This document shows, piece by piece, positions 23,569-36,897 of a stretch of DNA of 64,000 nucleotides. A model generated the notes under the pieces. The model was not told the origin of the DNA and did not search any database. It saw only the letters and a list, made by a program, of their open reading frames with translations. Origin of the DNA: Apoderus coryli (lineage: Eukaryota > Arthropoda > Insecta > Coleoptera > Attelabidae); the NCBI GenBank assembly GCA_911728435.2, contig OU452199.1:15944860-16008859 (forward strand), given 5' to 3'. The first letter of the stretch is position 1, and every line of letters starts with the position of its first letter. The position numbers were made by a program, and so were the translations under genes.

Positions 23569-23576
23569 GATAAAAA

Positions 23577-25800
23577 CGGTGTAACACCAACGACTACATT
23601 TTTGTTATGATTTTGACAAGGTGGATAGAAGAAACCACACGATTGAAAGTTTTTAATTATCCATCTATCCAACTTACAAAGGGGTGCGTTCTTAATTAAT
23701 CAATTGCATTTTCCTTCTTTTCTGTACGGAATCTTACCAGCCACAAATGTATTTGTGAAATTTACAAGATATACACGTGCAGTTTTTGCCAAGAAAAATA
23801 AAGGACAACTTTATTGAAAAGTGACAGCAAGTAATATTATGTTTCATTATTAGGGTGCGTTTTTAATTAATAAATTGCATTTTCCATATTTTGTGCGGGG
23901 AATCTTACCAGCCACGAATGTATTTGTGAAGTTAGTAAAGCATTTACAGGTACCGTTTCTACTAAAGAAAAAGAAAATTAATAATATATTATGTTTCATT
24001 ATTTTCATGACGACTCGACTGCCTGTTGCTTTGTACGAGATTTTGTCAAGGTGTATTATTTCAATTAATTCATCATCTGTAGAATATAATTCAAAGCTTC
24101 AAATTTATTTCTATTCACACTATTTTGCAACTATCTATTTCTTACGTTTGTGGTAGCTAAAATCTTTCATCATAAAACTAATAAATTGGTTGCTGTCCTA
24201 CTTGTATTTCTGATCTGATGTGATATTTGTACGCAGATAATTTATTTGGGCCAATTCCATTAAACTGAGTTATGCAAAATCTTCGAGACATATGACAAGA
24301 TTGTGTGTCAACTGATTCCATTTTCCAATAGTTATTTTAGGTCTGGGAATTGTTTTTTTGCTAACCGCTCGAGAATTCATTTAATGCAATTTATATTAAT
24401 TTCTCAAAGGCAATAATTCCACATTGTTAATGTTAACCCTGATAATTAGTAAAATAAATTGTGCGTCTCCTAAATTTATTAAACGTGTTGGGTTTTATCT
24501 TCTATATAAAAAAGTTTTCTTGTTACTTGCGATTATACCTAATAATATTGCCGCTCTAACGTTAATTATGTTTAAAACTTTTCTCAACTTGCAGTTGGTA
24601 ATATATGAAGATATGCGTAACTATAACAACGTAAATTCTTATTAACATATTCAAACTTGATGGATAAATGTTAACTATTGTATATAGAATGCGTGTAGAT
24701 ATATAGAAAACCTGTGTCAAAATATACAAAAAAAATCTATAGTTGAACTTTTGGTACATGAGAATTAGAAAAAATGTTGGTTAAATAACTTCCATAGTCA
24801 GTATTAAATGGATCTTGATCGAAAAGTAATGAATCCAAAACTGAGTAGCTTAATATGTGGGATTCTGGTCAGATATTGAGGGCTGCGCCAGCAGTTGAGT
24901 TTGTGATTTTATTGATAAGTGAGAACTTAGTAGCAGGCGTATTTTACCTTCAAATCATCGAATTGTATGTGGTTTTTTTAAAGTTAATTAGATTATTAGA
25001 AAAATCAGTTACAATATCAGAGGTAATTCAGATTTTAATCACTTATTTAACCTTATTATGTAGATGTTATTTCCAAAACATTATTTATTTATATTTTTCT
25101 TAATTTTATATACAACAATATTTTGCTGTTTAGATGTAACAAGAAACACATATACATGTAAGCACCAATTAAGTTATTTTTTTACTTATATGTTATCTTC
25201 ACTATAAAATCTCAACGACAAAAAGCATTAAGCTTAATAACATGTGCTATGTTAAAACCTTTTATCTCAAATTGAACGCAGTTTAAAAAAAACGTTTAAT
25301 ATTAAAAAAAAAAATAATTAAACGTAATATCTATTTTGAGAGTGAACATATTTTATTTTATTTTTGCAACTTTTTGACGTTAGCGTATTATAACTATAAC
25401 AAATATGCTTGTAGGTATTAAAATTTCTATGTAACCTTCGGAACATGAGGTGAATCTGTCGGGTTAAAAGTTATGTGTATTGAAGAACTGCTCCAAATGA
25501 ACCATCAAGTTGTGAATCATTGAAAACAACGAGATGTGCACGTAAAATACAAGATTTTGCTCATTCACTAGAAGATGAGGGGGTTTCCTTGAATGGTAGA
25601 GTAAATTATATTTTTTATGGGGAACCTAATGAATAAAACTAGTTATGAAATCACAGACTATCTACAGAAAATAAGGCTGATTAATTCTCAATCAATTTTA
25701 AGCATGCATCTTTTGTTCCATCATCAGTAACAAACGTCTTATTAGTCTGAATAATGCATATTATATATAGCTAGAAGAGATTTGAATTAACTACTACTTA
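23577..25800. other. intron 1, no recognised feature
   Basis: A pair of related short segments (around 23690-23770 and 23855-23935, both with AATCTTACCAGCCAC and TGTATTTGTGAA) shows a diverged local duplication of about 165-bp spacing. Otherwise nothing is recognised. Confidence 0.5.
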
Positions 25801-25808
25801 GCCAGTAT

Positions 25809-26463
25809 TATACAGGGTGTTTCATAATTCATTCATTCATAATATGTGGGACGCATTTACAGAGTTGATAAGGCATATCAAAAAATTAAAAAAAGTTCAT
25901 TTAAACATCAAAGTCGAAGTTCCATTGTTTTTTTTTTAATTTCCTCCAAGCAATTGTAAATCAGTTAATTTAAATTTCGCTTATTACACGTCACAAACTC
26001 ATTATTAAGAGGATTGTAATGTTAATACCTTAAAGCTCATTATTTGGATATTTCGCCACTATTTAAAATTCTATATTAGATATATTGATTAGTTTAAATC
26101 GTTTCAATTTTGTATATAGTTTCTTATTTTGGCCGCTTGTTCTTTATTAATAAATCACGTTTATTTAAATTTCGTGGTTTATTATTAAAATCGTTGTAGT
26201 GAGGTTAAACGGGTAGAATAATTCACAAATTACAACAACATTTCTTTGTTCAAGAGGGTAGTCTAAGAAAACAAAATTTTCTTATTAGATACAGTTTAAA
26301 ATGTCAAAACCTAATTGTTCATTTTACTGATTTAGAAATTAGAACTTTGATACCCTGTATCCTGGACACAAAGAGGTTTTTGAAATATATTTTTAGGAAC
26401 TTTTTTTTTTTAGATGTCCTATCACCTCTGTAAATGCGTCCTAGTTATGAAATACCCTATATA
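25809..26463. mobile_element. non-autonomous TIR element, about 655 bp
   Basis: The left end TATACAGGGTGTTTCATAA and the right end TTATGAAATACCCTATATA are inverted copies. The inversion continues inward for about 90 bases: GGACGCATTTACAGAG at 25848 faces CTCTGTAAATGCGTCC at 26426, and an A-rich and T-rich stretch faces in each arm. No transposase frame lies between. The ends are of the same CCCTGTATA type as the nested elements at 12.2-13.4 kb. Confidence 0.75.
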
Positions 26464-26464
26464 T

Positions 26465-27455
26465 TCTTCGATATAACGTGACGGTGGAGTAGATTTTTTA
26501 AATATATTGCTTAAGCCTAGTTCCTGAATAAAAAAAAATTGCGAGAGTATATATGACTTCTGTTGATCGAAAAATAGCTAGACAGCACAGGTAAATAATA
26601 GAAAATTTAACACATTTTTGTATTTAATACTTAAGGCTGTTTGATCAGTCCCCAAATGCAAAGGCAGGCAAATATTTGATTGAAGAATGTTGACTTGTGC
26701 ACTAATGTTCGCAAACATGTATTTTTGTAGTGGGCTAATTGTTACTGTCTTATCTATTCCTAAATGGCAATATTGATTTTATGAACAGATGAAGGTTCAT
26801 TATATGCTTATAGAGAAAAAAGAATAGATATCGAACTTATAATGTTACTTCTTTATTTTGAATTACTTATGGAATTTTTATATTTACAAACACATCTAGG
26901 TAACATTAAATTAACAAAAATTCTTAGAATCAAAGCTTGAATTTTATCGAATTTAATCGTTACTTTTGGCCCACTCTATATTTAATTTAATTTTGTCCGA
27001 TTTAAATGTACAGTCAATGCATAACTGAATTAAAACATGTCTATGGCCTTCTTATCTTTAATAATGTGACACTGAAAGCGGGAATCAAAATTACATTTCT
27101 TATCATTTGTATGTACCATACATAATAGTTTGCTTGATCTGCGAAAATTATTGTTATTAATGCTTATAAAAGCGAAACCGTTAAGAGATCTCTTTGACTA
27201 AATAACAATAACAAAAAGATGTGCTGTGTCAACAGCATCTTATTTTTGTTTTATTTATTTGACATGCTTTCCTTGAAATAATATACCTAACTAAAACTTG
27301 AACACAAGACCATTATTATTATTATATCAATATAGTACAGGGACGTGCTTTCGAAAGGCCCAAACCACAGGAATTAAAAAAATAACAATACCAACCAAGG
27401 CAAAGATGAATTGCGTTCATCACAATGTGTATATTTGCGAATTAAATCAACAATC
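26465..27455. other. intron 1, AT-rich, nothing recognised
   Basis: No gene, repeat or element end could be supported in this stretch. Confidence 0.5.
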
Positions 27456-27461
27456 CTCTGT

Positions 27462-27530
27462 ATCTCACTTAGTCATCTGGTTATCGCACCAGATTCGTAA
27501 GTTGAAGGTCCTGCGTTTGATTTCCATAGC
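27462..27530 (+). repeat. tRNA-derived SINE-like relic
   Basis: The sequence resembles a decayed tRNA gene with internal RNA polymerase III promoter boxes. TTAGTCATCTGG at 27469-27480 fits an A box and GCGTTTGATTTCC at 27513-27525 fits a B box, with CACCAGATTCGTAA placed like an anticodon arm. The stem pairing is poor, so it is not a working tRNA. Spacing and boxes fit the head of a tRNA-derived SINE, but I cannot define the body or a tail. Confidence 0.4.
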
Positions 27531-27534
27531 ATAA

Positions 27535-29400
27535 AGATTCCATTTCTGGAATGGATAACGTTACTCTATGTATTATATGTAGGTAATGTCTGGCACATTG
27601 TTTAAGAATAATTGAAGATGTAATCTTCTATAGGTCCATTTAGCACGTGCTTGCTTGCTTTTTGTTGGAAAAAGACATTCACTGACTCCAATGGTTGCTG
27701 GTCTCGGCTGGCGCATCGCCCTTCAAATTCCATAGTTGTCCAAGAAATTGTTCCTTTTTCTACTATTTATATTTTGAGCCCTGGCAATACCTATTTTCAA
27801 CTGTTGTTTTCGTTTTGTTTGTGCAAAAACTGATCCCACAGTAACATACTGTGAGATTGAGACAACCCCAAGCATTATTTCACCAGCATACGTAAAATAA
27901 TACATGAACATTTATTTAGTTGTGAAAACGGTTTGTTCTTGTTGGATGTTGGATCCCACACAATTTGACGAAAGCTCTATATTAATTTTGACAAAGTTAT
28001 CAAAACTTTCTGGTGCCTAATTTTTTCGATTTCAGCAAGTAGGTATTCTTAAGTTGCATTGATCGTTTTAAGAATGTTTATACTCTATTAGGTGATAGGG
28101 CGCACGGAATGTATTAATATATCTTAAAACACTGTAACTAGAGTTTTAGTTGCTATGGGAGCAATCATTTCAGCAATTTTCATTGCCCTGCAAAGTGTAG
28201 GAGAGTATATACAGTTATTGAAAGAAGCGTAATATTTTGACTTATCTTGTTGTATATACAACGCTTATACACTTGGGTAAGGGCTGTAGGAGATTCAGGA
28301 TTATTATAAGTAACTACCTTTTTTCTTGAATAATTAATAGGCCTTTATTTTTTGTTATTAAACCTTCTTTTATTTATTTAGGTGATTCTTTGGATTTACG
28401 TTCCTTTAAAAACCTTAAATCATAAATCATGTTGTTGGATTTTGCAAGGAAAACCTAATGCATGATATTCAACTACATAATAACTATATATACCGGAATC
28501 AGCCAAATTAATGCAATAGAATAATGGTTCATGTCTCGATTAGATTACATCTTTACATGCTAGACATATCAGATGTGCAGAAATGATTTATCCATTAAAA
28601 TCCACATAAAAATCAGAGTTTTGCACCAAAAATTAGTTTAGAAAACACACCAATACAAAGCTCCAGCTTATATTTTTTAGTAGTACGTCTATAGAATGAC
28701 ACTTTATTGCGTTTGTTTATACCAATAGAAAATTACACTTGTTATGACTTTCCTCAACGTATATACTAATTAATAGGGTGAAATTCACAGTTTACGAACA
28801 TTAGTTTAATAGAGTCGTATCAGATTGTTTTTGCTTATAAAAGCGCTACATAAAAGTATATACAACCGATGCAGAGCAAGGAAACATTTATGTGTCTTTT
28901 GAACTCTTCATTTATTTTTGTAATTTTAATGTTATGTGGAATACGATCACACTAAGATATATATTTTTTGCTGACATTTTAGTAAAAGTAGTTCTGAAAC
29001 ATAATATGTAATTCTTGTTGGTCGTAGATTATGGAGTTCACTGGTGTGGAAATTTAAGGGTTGTTGTTTCCGTTTTATAAGTTCCTTGTTGTGGTTAGAC
29101 TTGAAGCATGAAATAAAAGTATTATACTTTTTTATAAAAGTTTATAAAATGTTCTATCTACTTATATTTTTGTGTAATATTTATATTTGTAGTTTCAGAG
29201 ATGCATTTATTTGTATCTTTGATTATATACCTTGTACAACCAATCAAATGAATTTTTTCAACAAATTAAATCAAAATATCAGAGATTATTTTATTCGTAC
29301 CATTTTTAGCCAATCAGAACGTCGCATTTGAAAAGTTAGCTTGTATATTGCATATAAATATATTATGGTATATGGGAGAAGCTATTGATTTCATGAAAAA
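27535..29400. other. intron 1, nothing recognised
   Basis: I found no supportable gene or element. Open frames near 27651-27911 and 29044-29331 are without domains. Confidence 0.45.
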
Positions 29401-29419
29401 AAAATATATTTTTACCTAT

Positions 29420-30170
29420 GTTTTGCGCCATTTTAGATTTAAAGCAGTGTTTTTTAAACAATGTCTGTCGGTCTGTCATAGATACTCAAAAACAACTTAA
29501 CGAAATTTAACCAAATTTAATACAAAAATACTATTGGATAGGGCGAGGATCTGAGTAGATTTTGGGGCTCATTCATATGGCATAGTTAACGGGTATAAAA
29601 AGGGTCAAAACTTGAAATAAAAGGTCCTATTTGCTAAGCTAAATGGAAAAATGACGTGATTTTCTTTTTGTTATTGTTTTGGTCAATATTTTGGCCTAGA
29701 AAAGACAGCGATGTAAAATTTATGTATTTGAATTTGATTTGTAAAAGGTACTAAATATATTTATATAAAATTAAAAAAAATGACATTAAATTCCTGTACA
29801 GAATTTAATAATATCCGATATAAAAGTGAGACTCATAGGGCGTAGGCGAAGGGTATAAAGAGAGGGTGAAAAAAATCATATTTATTGAACTAAATGGGAA
29901 ATTAAGCAATTTTCGATTTGCCAAAAAATCTCTGCCTAAAAAAAAAAGACTACGATGAACAAATAATATGTACAGGACGTCCGTTAATAATTTGAGAAAG
30001 GGATCAAAACCTTTGAATATAGGTACATTAACTTAGAGTATAGAATTTAGCTCGAAAGATATCCAATATAATACTAATATGCATAGGCTCTCCATAAAGG
30101 ACAAGGTCGAAATATAAAAAATAAATTGGTATAGTGACACACACACATAGCTTCGTTGATCTCTAATTTT
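29420..30170. repeat. diverged repeat modules with GTCTGTCGGTCTGTC
   Basis: The block contains GTCTGTCGGTCTGTC near 29464 and then about three diverged modules spaced roughly 250-300 bp. Each has an AATTTAATA/ATCCRATA-like start, a GGGTATAAA-type centre (for example near 29590 and 29850) and an ACTAAATGG / GCTAAATGG segment. It closes with ACACACACATAGCTTCGTTG. This looks like an old interspersed repeat of arthropod type, but I cannot name it and the module limits are uncertain. Confidence 0.35.
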
Positions 30171-30179
30171 TCCGCACGC

Positions 30180-32270
30180 CACTTATAATGAGTCCCTTAA
30201 AAAAATTCACCGGCGGACTATACTGACTTTTTTACTCATTTTTCAATTTATATTATACTTTAGTCTTTATAGATTAACTATAAAAAAAAAAATAATTAAT
30301 TCGCGCTTTTGAATGTCAGTAGTTGAAAAACTTTATTGAAACATACAAATTGTAAATAAACTAATTTTATAAATACCCTTAGAGGTAGGAATAATAGGGA
30401 AAAAATACTGAGAAATGAATAGGAAATCCAAGAATATAAAATGTTCCACTTGTAAGCGCATATCAACTTCGAGAATAAAGGGAAGTTAAAATATTTTAAC
30501 CAGAGAGATTTGATTGGCCTAATCAAAATTTGAGAAAAATCGTGTTTTTTTCTTCTGTAAACGTCTCTATCATTGGATTGGTCGATTATTTATAAATACC
30601 TTAAAATTTACAATATTTTTTTTTAATAAGGCAATACGGTTTGATTGTATTCTTCTGTTGCCAACAACCTCTATGTTTATTCGGTACCTCTTTATTACCA
30701 AGCGCATCTAAATTTAGAGTTTCCTAAAAGCTATTTTATCGGTTATAATAAACATATTTTCTTTTTTAAATGTTAGCATGGATTTTTATATACAGAGTGT
30801 AACAGATTACATATACCTTTGATATACCTTTGATACTAATGAACATTTTTATAGTATTAATGCTGTAACTGCTGCAAATGATAATTACTTTAAATGTGTT
30901 CATTTTTTTTAATGATATACGAGGTCAAGGTCATCTTTGGGCACTAGGCGTCCTTTAAAGTTGGAATTCCAATTCGAAGACGATTAACATGGCTTACTGT
31001 GAACACTTTCCACTTAAAATGCTTAGGAAGTTAACTAGGACAACATTAAAGCAATTATTTAATTTAAAGTCACTATTAGTACAAAAAATGAGTACCTAGG
31101 TGTGGGGAGAGTTAATTTAGGCTTCCAATTTTTCAGTTTTATTATTTATTTAGAATCGTTTTAAGCTGCTAAATTATTTTTAAAATGAAACAAAAATCAA
31201 AATCTTAAATAATAGGATTAACACAACCGACCTTAAAATAAGAATTATTGTAAATCAGATTGACTTCTTTGTTTGTACAAGTTTTTTTAAACCATTTATT
31301 TTCACATAAAATTGGTGAAATTTGATTTTATTAAATTTTAGGTTATGGATATAGTTCTTTATTTGTATTACTTTGACATTTTATGTTGTATGGATTTTTC
31401 TTAGATACACTGAGATTTTCACTATGGTTCCATATAAAACTTTTATAGGGTCTTATTCCAATATAAAGGCGTATAGTTTCAAGGTCATTCATTTTACTAG
31501 TGCTTTTACGAGCTCAACAAATAAGAAGTTTTTGCTATAAAAATCAAATTGTCGAAATATTTCAAAGACTGGTGATTTAAAATTTTCAAGTAGGTACTTA
31601 CTATTTATTGTTTTTATACAAAGATTTTTTCATTAAAAAGCTGTTGAACCTAACCAACGACAAAGATATTTTTACTGAGTTCTAATTGCCTTCTGATGAT
31701 GCTTAGATTAGCGAAACATGATGCGAAGTTTACTAAAATAGAAAATTATTATTTTAAGAAAGTATTTTGAAATAAATAAATAAATAATAAATAAATTTTG
31801 AGTTTTATTTTATTGTTAGGCATAATGCAAGTTTGCGTTATTATTTATTGTATTTATTTTCCGAATGACATTTACTATAATATAGTAACACCTTTAGTTT
31901 GTAGCTAATGCGATGAGACGTCAATAGCACACCAATCATTAGATTTTGTTGAGCATTATGAATGCTAGTAGATTTGTTCAGGTAGTCTCTCCATATTTAC
32001 GATACTATAAATACTCGTATATCAGGTTGAGAAATAAATAAGAAGGTAAAATTTAACAGGAACCTTCTGGGATTTCGCCATACCGTCATAAAATAACTAT
32101 CTTCTTCCTATTGTTTATTTAGGGATATAATATTATTTTATTTATGAAGGATGCTGAAAACGTGACTTCATGCCTCAATGTCGATTTATGTTAATACTTT
32201 GAATATATCAATAACAAAAATATGATTATTAATAGGAATTGTCATTACTATTCGTCCATTTTGACCATAG
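30180..32270. other. intron 1, AT-rich; possible retroelement tail at about 31.68-31.80 kb
   Basis: A lone TE-like end TATACAGAGTGT lies at about 30790. At 31685-31800 the sequence CTGATGATGCTTAGATTAGCGAAAC followed by a (TAAA)n stretch resembles the 3' tail of a retroelement; a similar tail motif is found near 41430. No genes are recognised. Confidence 0.4.
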
Positions 32271-32272
32271 TA

Positions 32273-33336
32273 CGAGGGTTGCCTTTTATATTTCGGGATT
32301 TGACAACCCTGGTGTTGCAATCTGGCAACTTACAGCTCTATCGTAGAGTTGGACATTTTTGAGGTTATACGTACTCAGAACGTTTTGACATGCGAGCGCT
32401 ATTTGTGTTGTTTACAGTAACTTAAAAGATTCATCTCGGCCCAAAAATGGAATTAAATCGTGAACATTTTCGTGCGATTATTTTTTACAACTTTCGACGT
32501 GGATTAACTCAACAACAGTGCATGGATGAACTTCATTCAATTTTTGGCGATGAAGCTCCATCAAGGACCAGTGTTAATCGATGGTATGGTGAATTCAATC
32601 GTGGTCGTAGTTCACTCCAAGACGAATTTCGTGAAGGTCGTCCAAAATCAATTGTTGTTCCGAAAACCATTGATGCTGTGCGCGAACTGATATTGCAAGA
32701 TCGTCATGTAACCTATCAAGAGATTGAGACAACCTTAGGCATTAGTGGGACCAGACTGTCAAAAAAAATTGGTTCGGGTTGGATCCCACACAATTTGTCA
32801 ATCGCTCAAAATAAGGCTCGTGTCGATTGGTCGAAAGAAGTGCTCAAAAAATACGATCGCGGTGCTTCGAAACACGTCTATGACATTGTGACAGGTGATG
32901 AATCGTGGATTTACGCGTATGAGCCCGAAAGTAAACAGCAGTCGACTGTATGGATGTTTCAAGATGAGCCAAATCCAACAAAAGTTGTTCGCGCACGAAG
33001 CACTTCCAAGCATTTTTGAGCACCCAAAACATCAATTGATGAGTATCCGCCGTATAGTCCTGACTTGGCACCGAATGACTTGTTTTTATTCCCGTACGTA
33101 AAAAACAAACTGAGAGGTCAACGTTTTTTGACATCTGAAGAAGCAGTTGCTGCATTCAGAATGCATGTTTTAGAGATACCTCAATCAGAGTGGCAAAAGT
33201 GCTTCGACAATTGGTTCAAACGCATGCAAAAGTGTATAGATCTTCATGGGGAATATTTTGAAAAACAATAAAGTGATTTTCGATGATTAATATTTGTTTT
33301 TATTCTCTAATCCCGAAATATAAAACGCAACCCTCA
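32273..33336 (+). mobile_element. mariner deletion derivative with both TIRs and TA duplication, 1064 bp
   Basis: Inverted ends of about 25 bp lie at 32273-32297 (CGAGGGTTGCCTTTTATATT...) and 33312-33336, differing at two positions. A TA dinucleotide flanks each end (32271-32272 and 33337-33338). The enclosed transposase has lost two internal segments, so the element cannot supply its own transposase but keeps everything needed to be moved by a relative. Confidence 0.93.
32447..33271 (+). pseudogene. mariner transposase with two internal deletions
   Basis: The N-terminus is complete: MELNREHFRAIIFYNFRRGL, then the linker GRSSLQDEFREGRPKS and LILQDRHVTYQEIETTLGIS. After SGTRLSKKIG a stretch of about 15-20 residues is missing before GSGWIPHNLSIAQ. 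The first catalytic Asp is in IVTGDESWIYAYEPESKQQS. At about 33000-33030, after RARSTSKHF, a deletion of roughly 80 or more residues removes the second catalytic Asp. The reading frame then shifts, and the C-terminus resumes with SPDLAPNDLFLFPYVKNKLR and ends IDLHGEYFEKQ at 33271. It belongs to a mariner lineage very common in insects and is different from the copy at 2741-4072. Confidence 0.92.
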
Positions 33337-33344
33337 TATGTATC

Positions 33345-36300
33345 GAAACTAGTTCTGAAGATTACTAGTTTCATTTTTAATCTTTATCGTTCCAAGAGAC
33401 GATCCTCTTCCACTGCACTAGTTTTATTTACTAAAGGTATTTTTGTTTTTGTTTTGAGGGGCATCATTCAGATTTGTGAACAATTTTGATGCTGACTGTA
33501 GAGCGCGTCACGTGATGAAAAATATTTTATGAGATATTGTTTATTAAATCACTATAAAAATATGAATCCAGCACTATTGCCATACGAAGATATCTCAAGA
33601 AACAGTGACTAGGGCGATATTAATTACGAAGTTATAACTATAAAAATGATACACATTGAAATTGCGGATTCATTTAAATTCCATGTCTCGAAGACTCTCC
33701 ATTTACCAAAATTTGTGCAAATATATTAATTTTTAATAAAACAACAAATTGGGACTATTTTCGAATATAGTAATTATGGTAAAATGCTAGTAGTTTTTCA
33801 TGAGGAGTTTGTAGTTTTTCTGAGTAATTTTAAAATTTAGTATTACAAAAATATATTATATCTATTCTTTTTTGACGGCTGTTGAGAATTTTATGGAATT
33901 TAATCACAAAACAAAATATTTTTTTAGTGGCATTAGAGGTCTAAATATCTAATATTTTTTAGATATGTAGTAACTGTTACCGTAAGACAGATCGATGTCT
34001 TCTTTTTTGGATTCCCTTTCCATAAACATCACATTATTTGCGAAGAATCTTTTGTTTTCAAATGAAGCTGTCAGTATTTTTATTTTTATTCTAAAGTAGA
34101 CAAAAACCAAATATTTTTCGAGAATTGATATTTTTACGCTAATTTGCATATTATTCAGGGCGATTTGGATATTATTTAGGGCGATGCCTCACAATTGGTA
34201 TCAGGGATATACGATGTGGCATTAAAACGATACCACGGAGTAAATTAAAAGTGACATAGACTGAAAGTATATATTCTTCCGATTGTGAAAACATATGCTG
34301 ACTCTGAATATTATGACTAGTTTTCAAAATATAACTATGCAACTATAGAACATTATAAAAATTAGTTACACAAAGTGAATTTCGCAAAAAACACTTTTTT
34401 TCCAAGTAAAATTAAAATTTATTTGTAGGTAAAAAAATATTTTTTTGATATTGGGACAGCGTGGCATCATTTTTATATATGAATTAATTAACACTTGGTC
34501 TGGCGGACCCCAAAAATTTTTTTCTTAACGGGGCTTAACGTGTTAATATTAGTATTTTTTAATGGTTAGTTTAGTAGCTATAGTATTTTTTAATTTGGTT
34601 AATTTTGATCTGGTTTTAACTGTAATTTGTTTAGTAAAATTATTAGCATCATCTGACTAAAAGTTTTGATGTGAACCTGTCAGGATTTTGAAGAAATATC
34701 AACAAATCAGGTCTGACTAATAGAACAACGTATTTTGAGCGTAAATAAAGCAATTTGAGTACCTACTGACAACCCTTCTCAAAATTCATGCAAAATTAAA
34801 ATCTGCATCTTGTCAAGTAAAAGTTACAGGGTGTTGCCACAGCTTTGATACCATAGTGGACTCATCCTTTTGGAACAAATTTTGATGTCACGTTTCATAT
34901 CCAAATCATCTTGGAAGAATTTCAGGGTATGAGCCAAGTGCCTAAACACGTGTTAACCTTTTAACAATTAACATATATTAAACATCTAATATGGCTGGAA
35001 ATATATAGTTACAACAATAAAAAAAAGGTGGCAATCGGACTAATAAAACTCTCAAAGTTACAATTTTTTTTTATTAATGGAACACAGACACTTAAATTTT
35101 TAGTGCGAAACCCTTTTTGTAGACTTGGTCTGGCATAATTTATTTTTTAAATTTTGCACTCTGATGTGTAATTAAAAGATAAGATTTTGAGTTTAGTATA
35201 TATCGCCAATAGTGGCAACTTACTTTGATATACCTCCAAGTTTCCTGTTTATCTGCTTTTTGGCGGCATCGTATGATAATTAAATGTATCTCTTTTCTGT
35301 CTTTTAAGCCATACAACTAGATCGTTTAAAAGCAGGCCCACCGCAGTAATATGCACTCCAATGACTGGTTTGCTGTTTAAATATATTATAAAAACTTTAC
35401 TCAACTTCCTATATAAAATCCTATTAAAAAGAACAATTGTTACAAACGTATATTGTTAATTTTCCATTAATTACTGAATTTAAATTGCAACCAAATTAAT
35501 TTTGCATTTTGTTCTATTCAATGCCAGGAATTATGACGAACATATAAACAGTAACCATTATCGTTTGAGATTGCCGATGTTTCCAAGAAACGCATACACA
35601 TATCTTTTTAATTAATTGGTATGCTCGATAATTATCCAATTAAATACGTAATTATCCGCGTAACTATTTGGAATCTTATATTTTAAAATGTGACATTTTA
35701 TGATGAAGAAAATGTAACCGAACAAGTAGAACAAACCGTTTTTTTTGTTCTCTAAATTAATTATTTTAGTTGAATGAAGTGTATAGATGAGGAATAAGCT
35801 TTTGTTTTTAGCGTAGTATGATGTTATAATGTCAGGGACAAGCGCATTAATGCAAGCTCAGCAAATATAACATGAGATTTATGTGTGTGTTTACTAGAGA
35901 AGATTCTGATTGAATCAAAATTTTGTTACTCATTATTAATTTGTTTTGTAGTTGTATATTATGGACGAGTTGAGACGTTTTAAACACGCTACACTAAAAC
36001 ATGAATATATTCGCTTTAACGAAACTTAAAGTTTTTGACGACTAACTTTAAGTTATTAAAACCTTAATATGTGCTGCGGGTGAAGAGGGTTTCTTAGTTT
36101 TACCCTAAAGCGTACTTAAGAAAGGTAGTACCGTCCCTAAAATCTGTCTGAGAATGAATAAAGACAAAAATGCGCCAGGTGGTTTTTATATTTAATCTTA
36201 TTTTATATTAATATGGCTTCACGTGAACGCGGCATATGTTCATGAGACTTTAAAAAATCCTATGTATCTGAAACTGTTTGTGATGTGGTGTGGTGATTAT

Positions 36301-36890
36301 ACAAACATTATATGGCCGACAATTATTAATAGGATATAGATAACAGCAATTTGCCGGCACCTGAAATGCAACCTGTATAATAGATAAGTTGACTGTGTAA
36401 TTATCAATACCTATTTTGACTTGGTTGTGATCAAAATTACAAAATATTTTATTCAAAACACTCTTACGTTTATAAGGTCAAAACAGAAAAATGTTTCCTT
36501 TTTTTTAGAAATGGTGGATAATTTTTAAAATTTGTACATTTTTTGAGATCTTCAAATGGTCAGATTGAGGTTGCTCTAAAATAATAAATAATATTTAAGT
36601 ATATAATAATGTATTCTTCAACGTGGGTTATTATCCACGAAGATGAAAAATACGTAATCATCTGAGTCACATTTTAAAAATGCAAGAACTCTTTATATTG
36701 AAAAATTTACTTATGTAAATGCCAATTTGATAAAAATTTGGCAGGACTACAATGCGACCTAGTGAACTCCTGTACGCGTGCGTTATATTTTAGGTAGTCC
36801 AACAAAACTATAGAAATTGCCTCACTATTAAATTAGTTATAATAAAAGAAAAGTGTTATTTATTAGCATTGAAGCGGCGAGATACTATAG
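33345..36890. other. intron 1, AT-rich, with isolated TE ends
   Basis: A 59-bp piece bounded by TTAA at both sides (34488-34546, TTAACACTTGG ... CGTGTTAA) looks like joined ends of a piggyBac-type MITE. ACAGGGTGTTGCC near 34827 is another isolated TE-type end. No genes are recognised. Confidence 0.45.
34488..34546. repeat. possible solo piggyBac-type end pair (TTAA-bounded)
   Basis: The segment starts TTAACACTTGGTCTGG and ends GGGGCTTAACGTGTTAA. Both outer ends read TTAACAC when taken inward, and TTAA is the piggyBac target site. It is only 59 bp and could be a deletion remnant of a MITE, or chance in AT-rich DNA. Confidence 0.35.
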
Positions 36891-36897
36891 AGAAGCT

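Noticed and set aside
27462..27530. Functional tRNA-Arg gene.
   Set aside because: The A and B boxes are present, but the acceptor and anticodon stems do not pair well and no terminator T-run follows at the right place. Kept only as a SINE-like relic.
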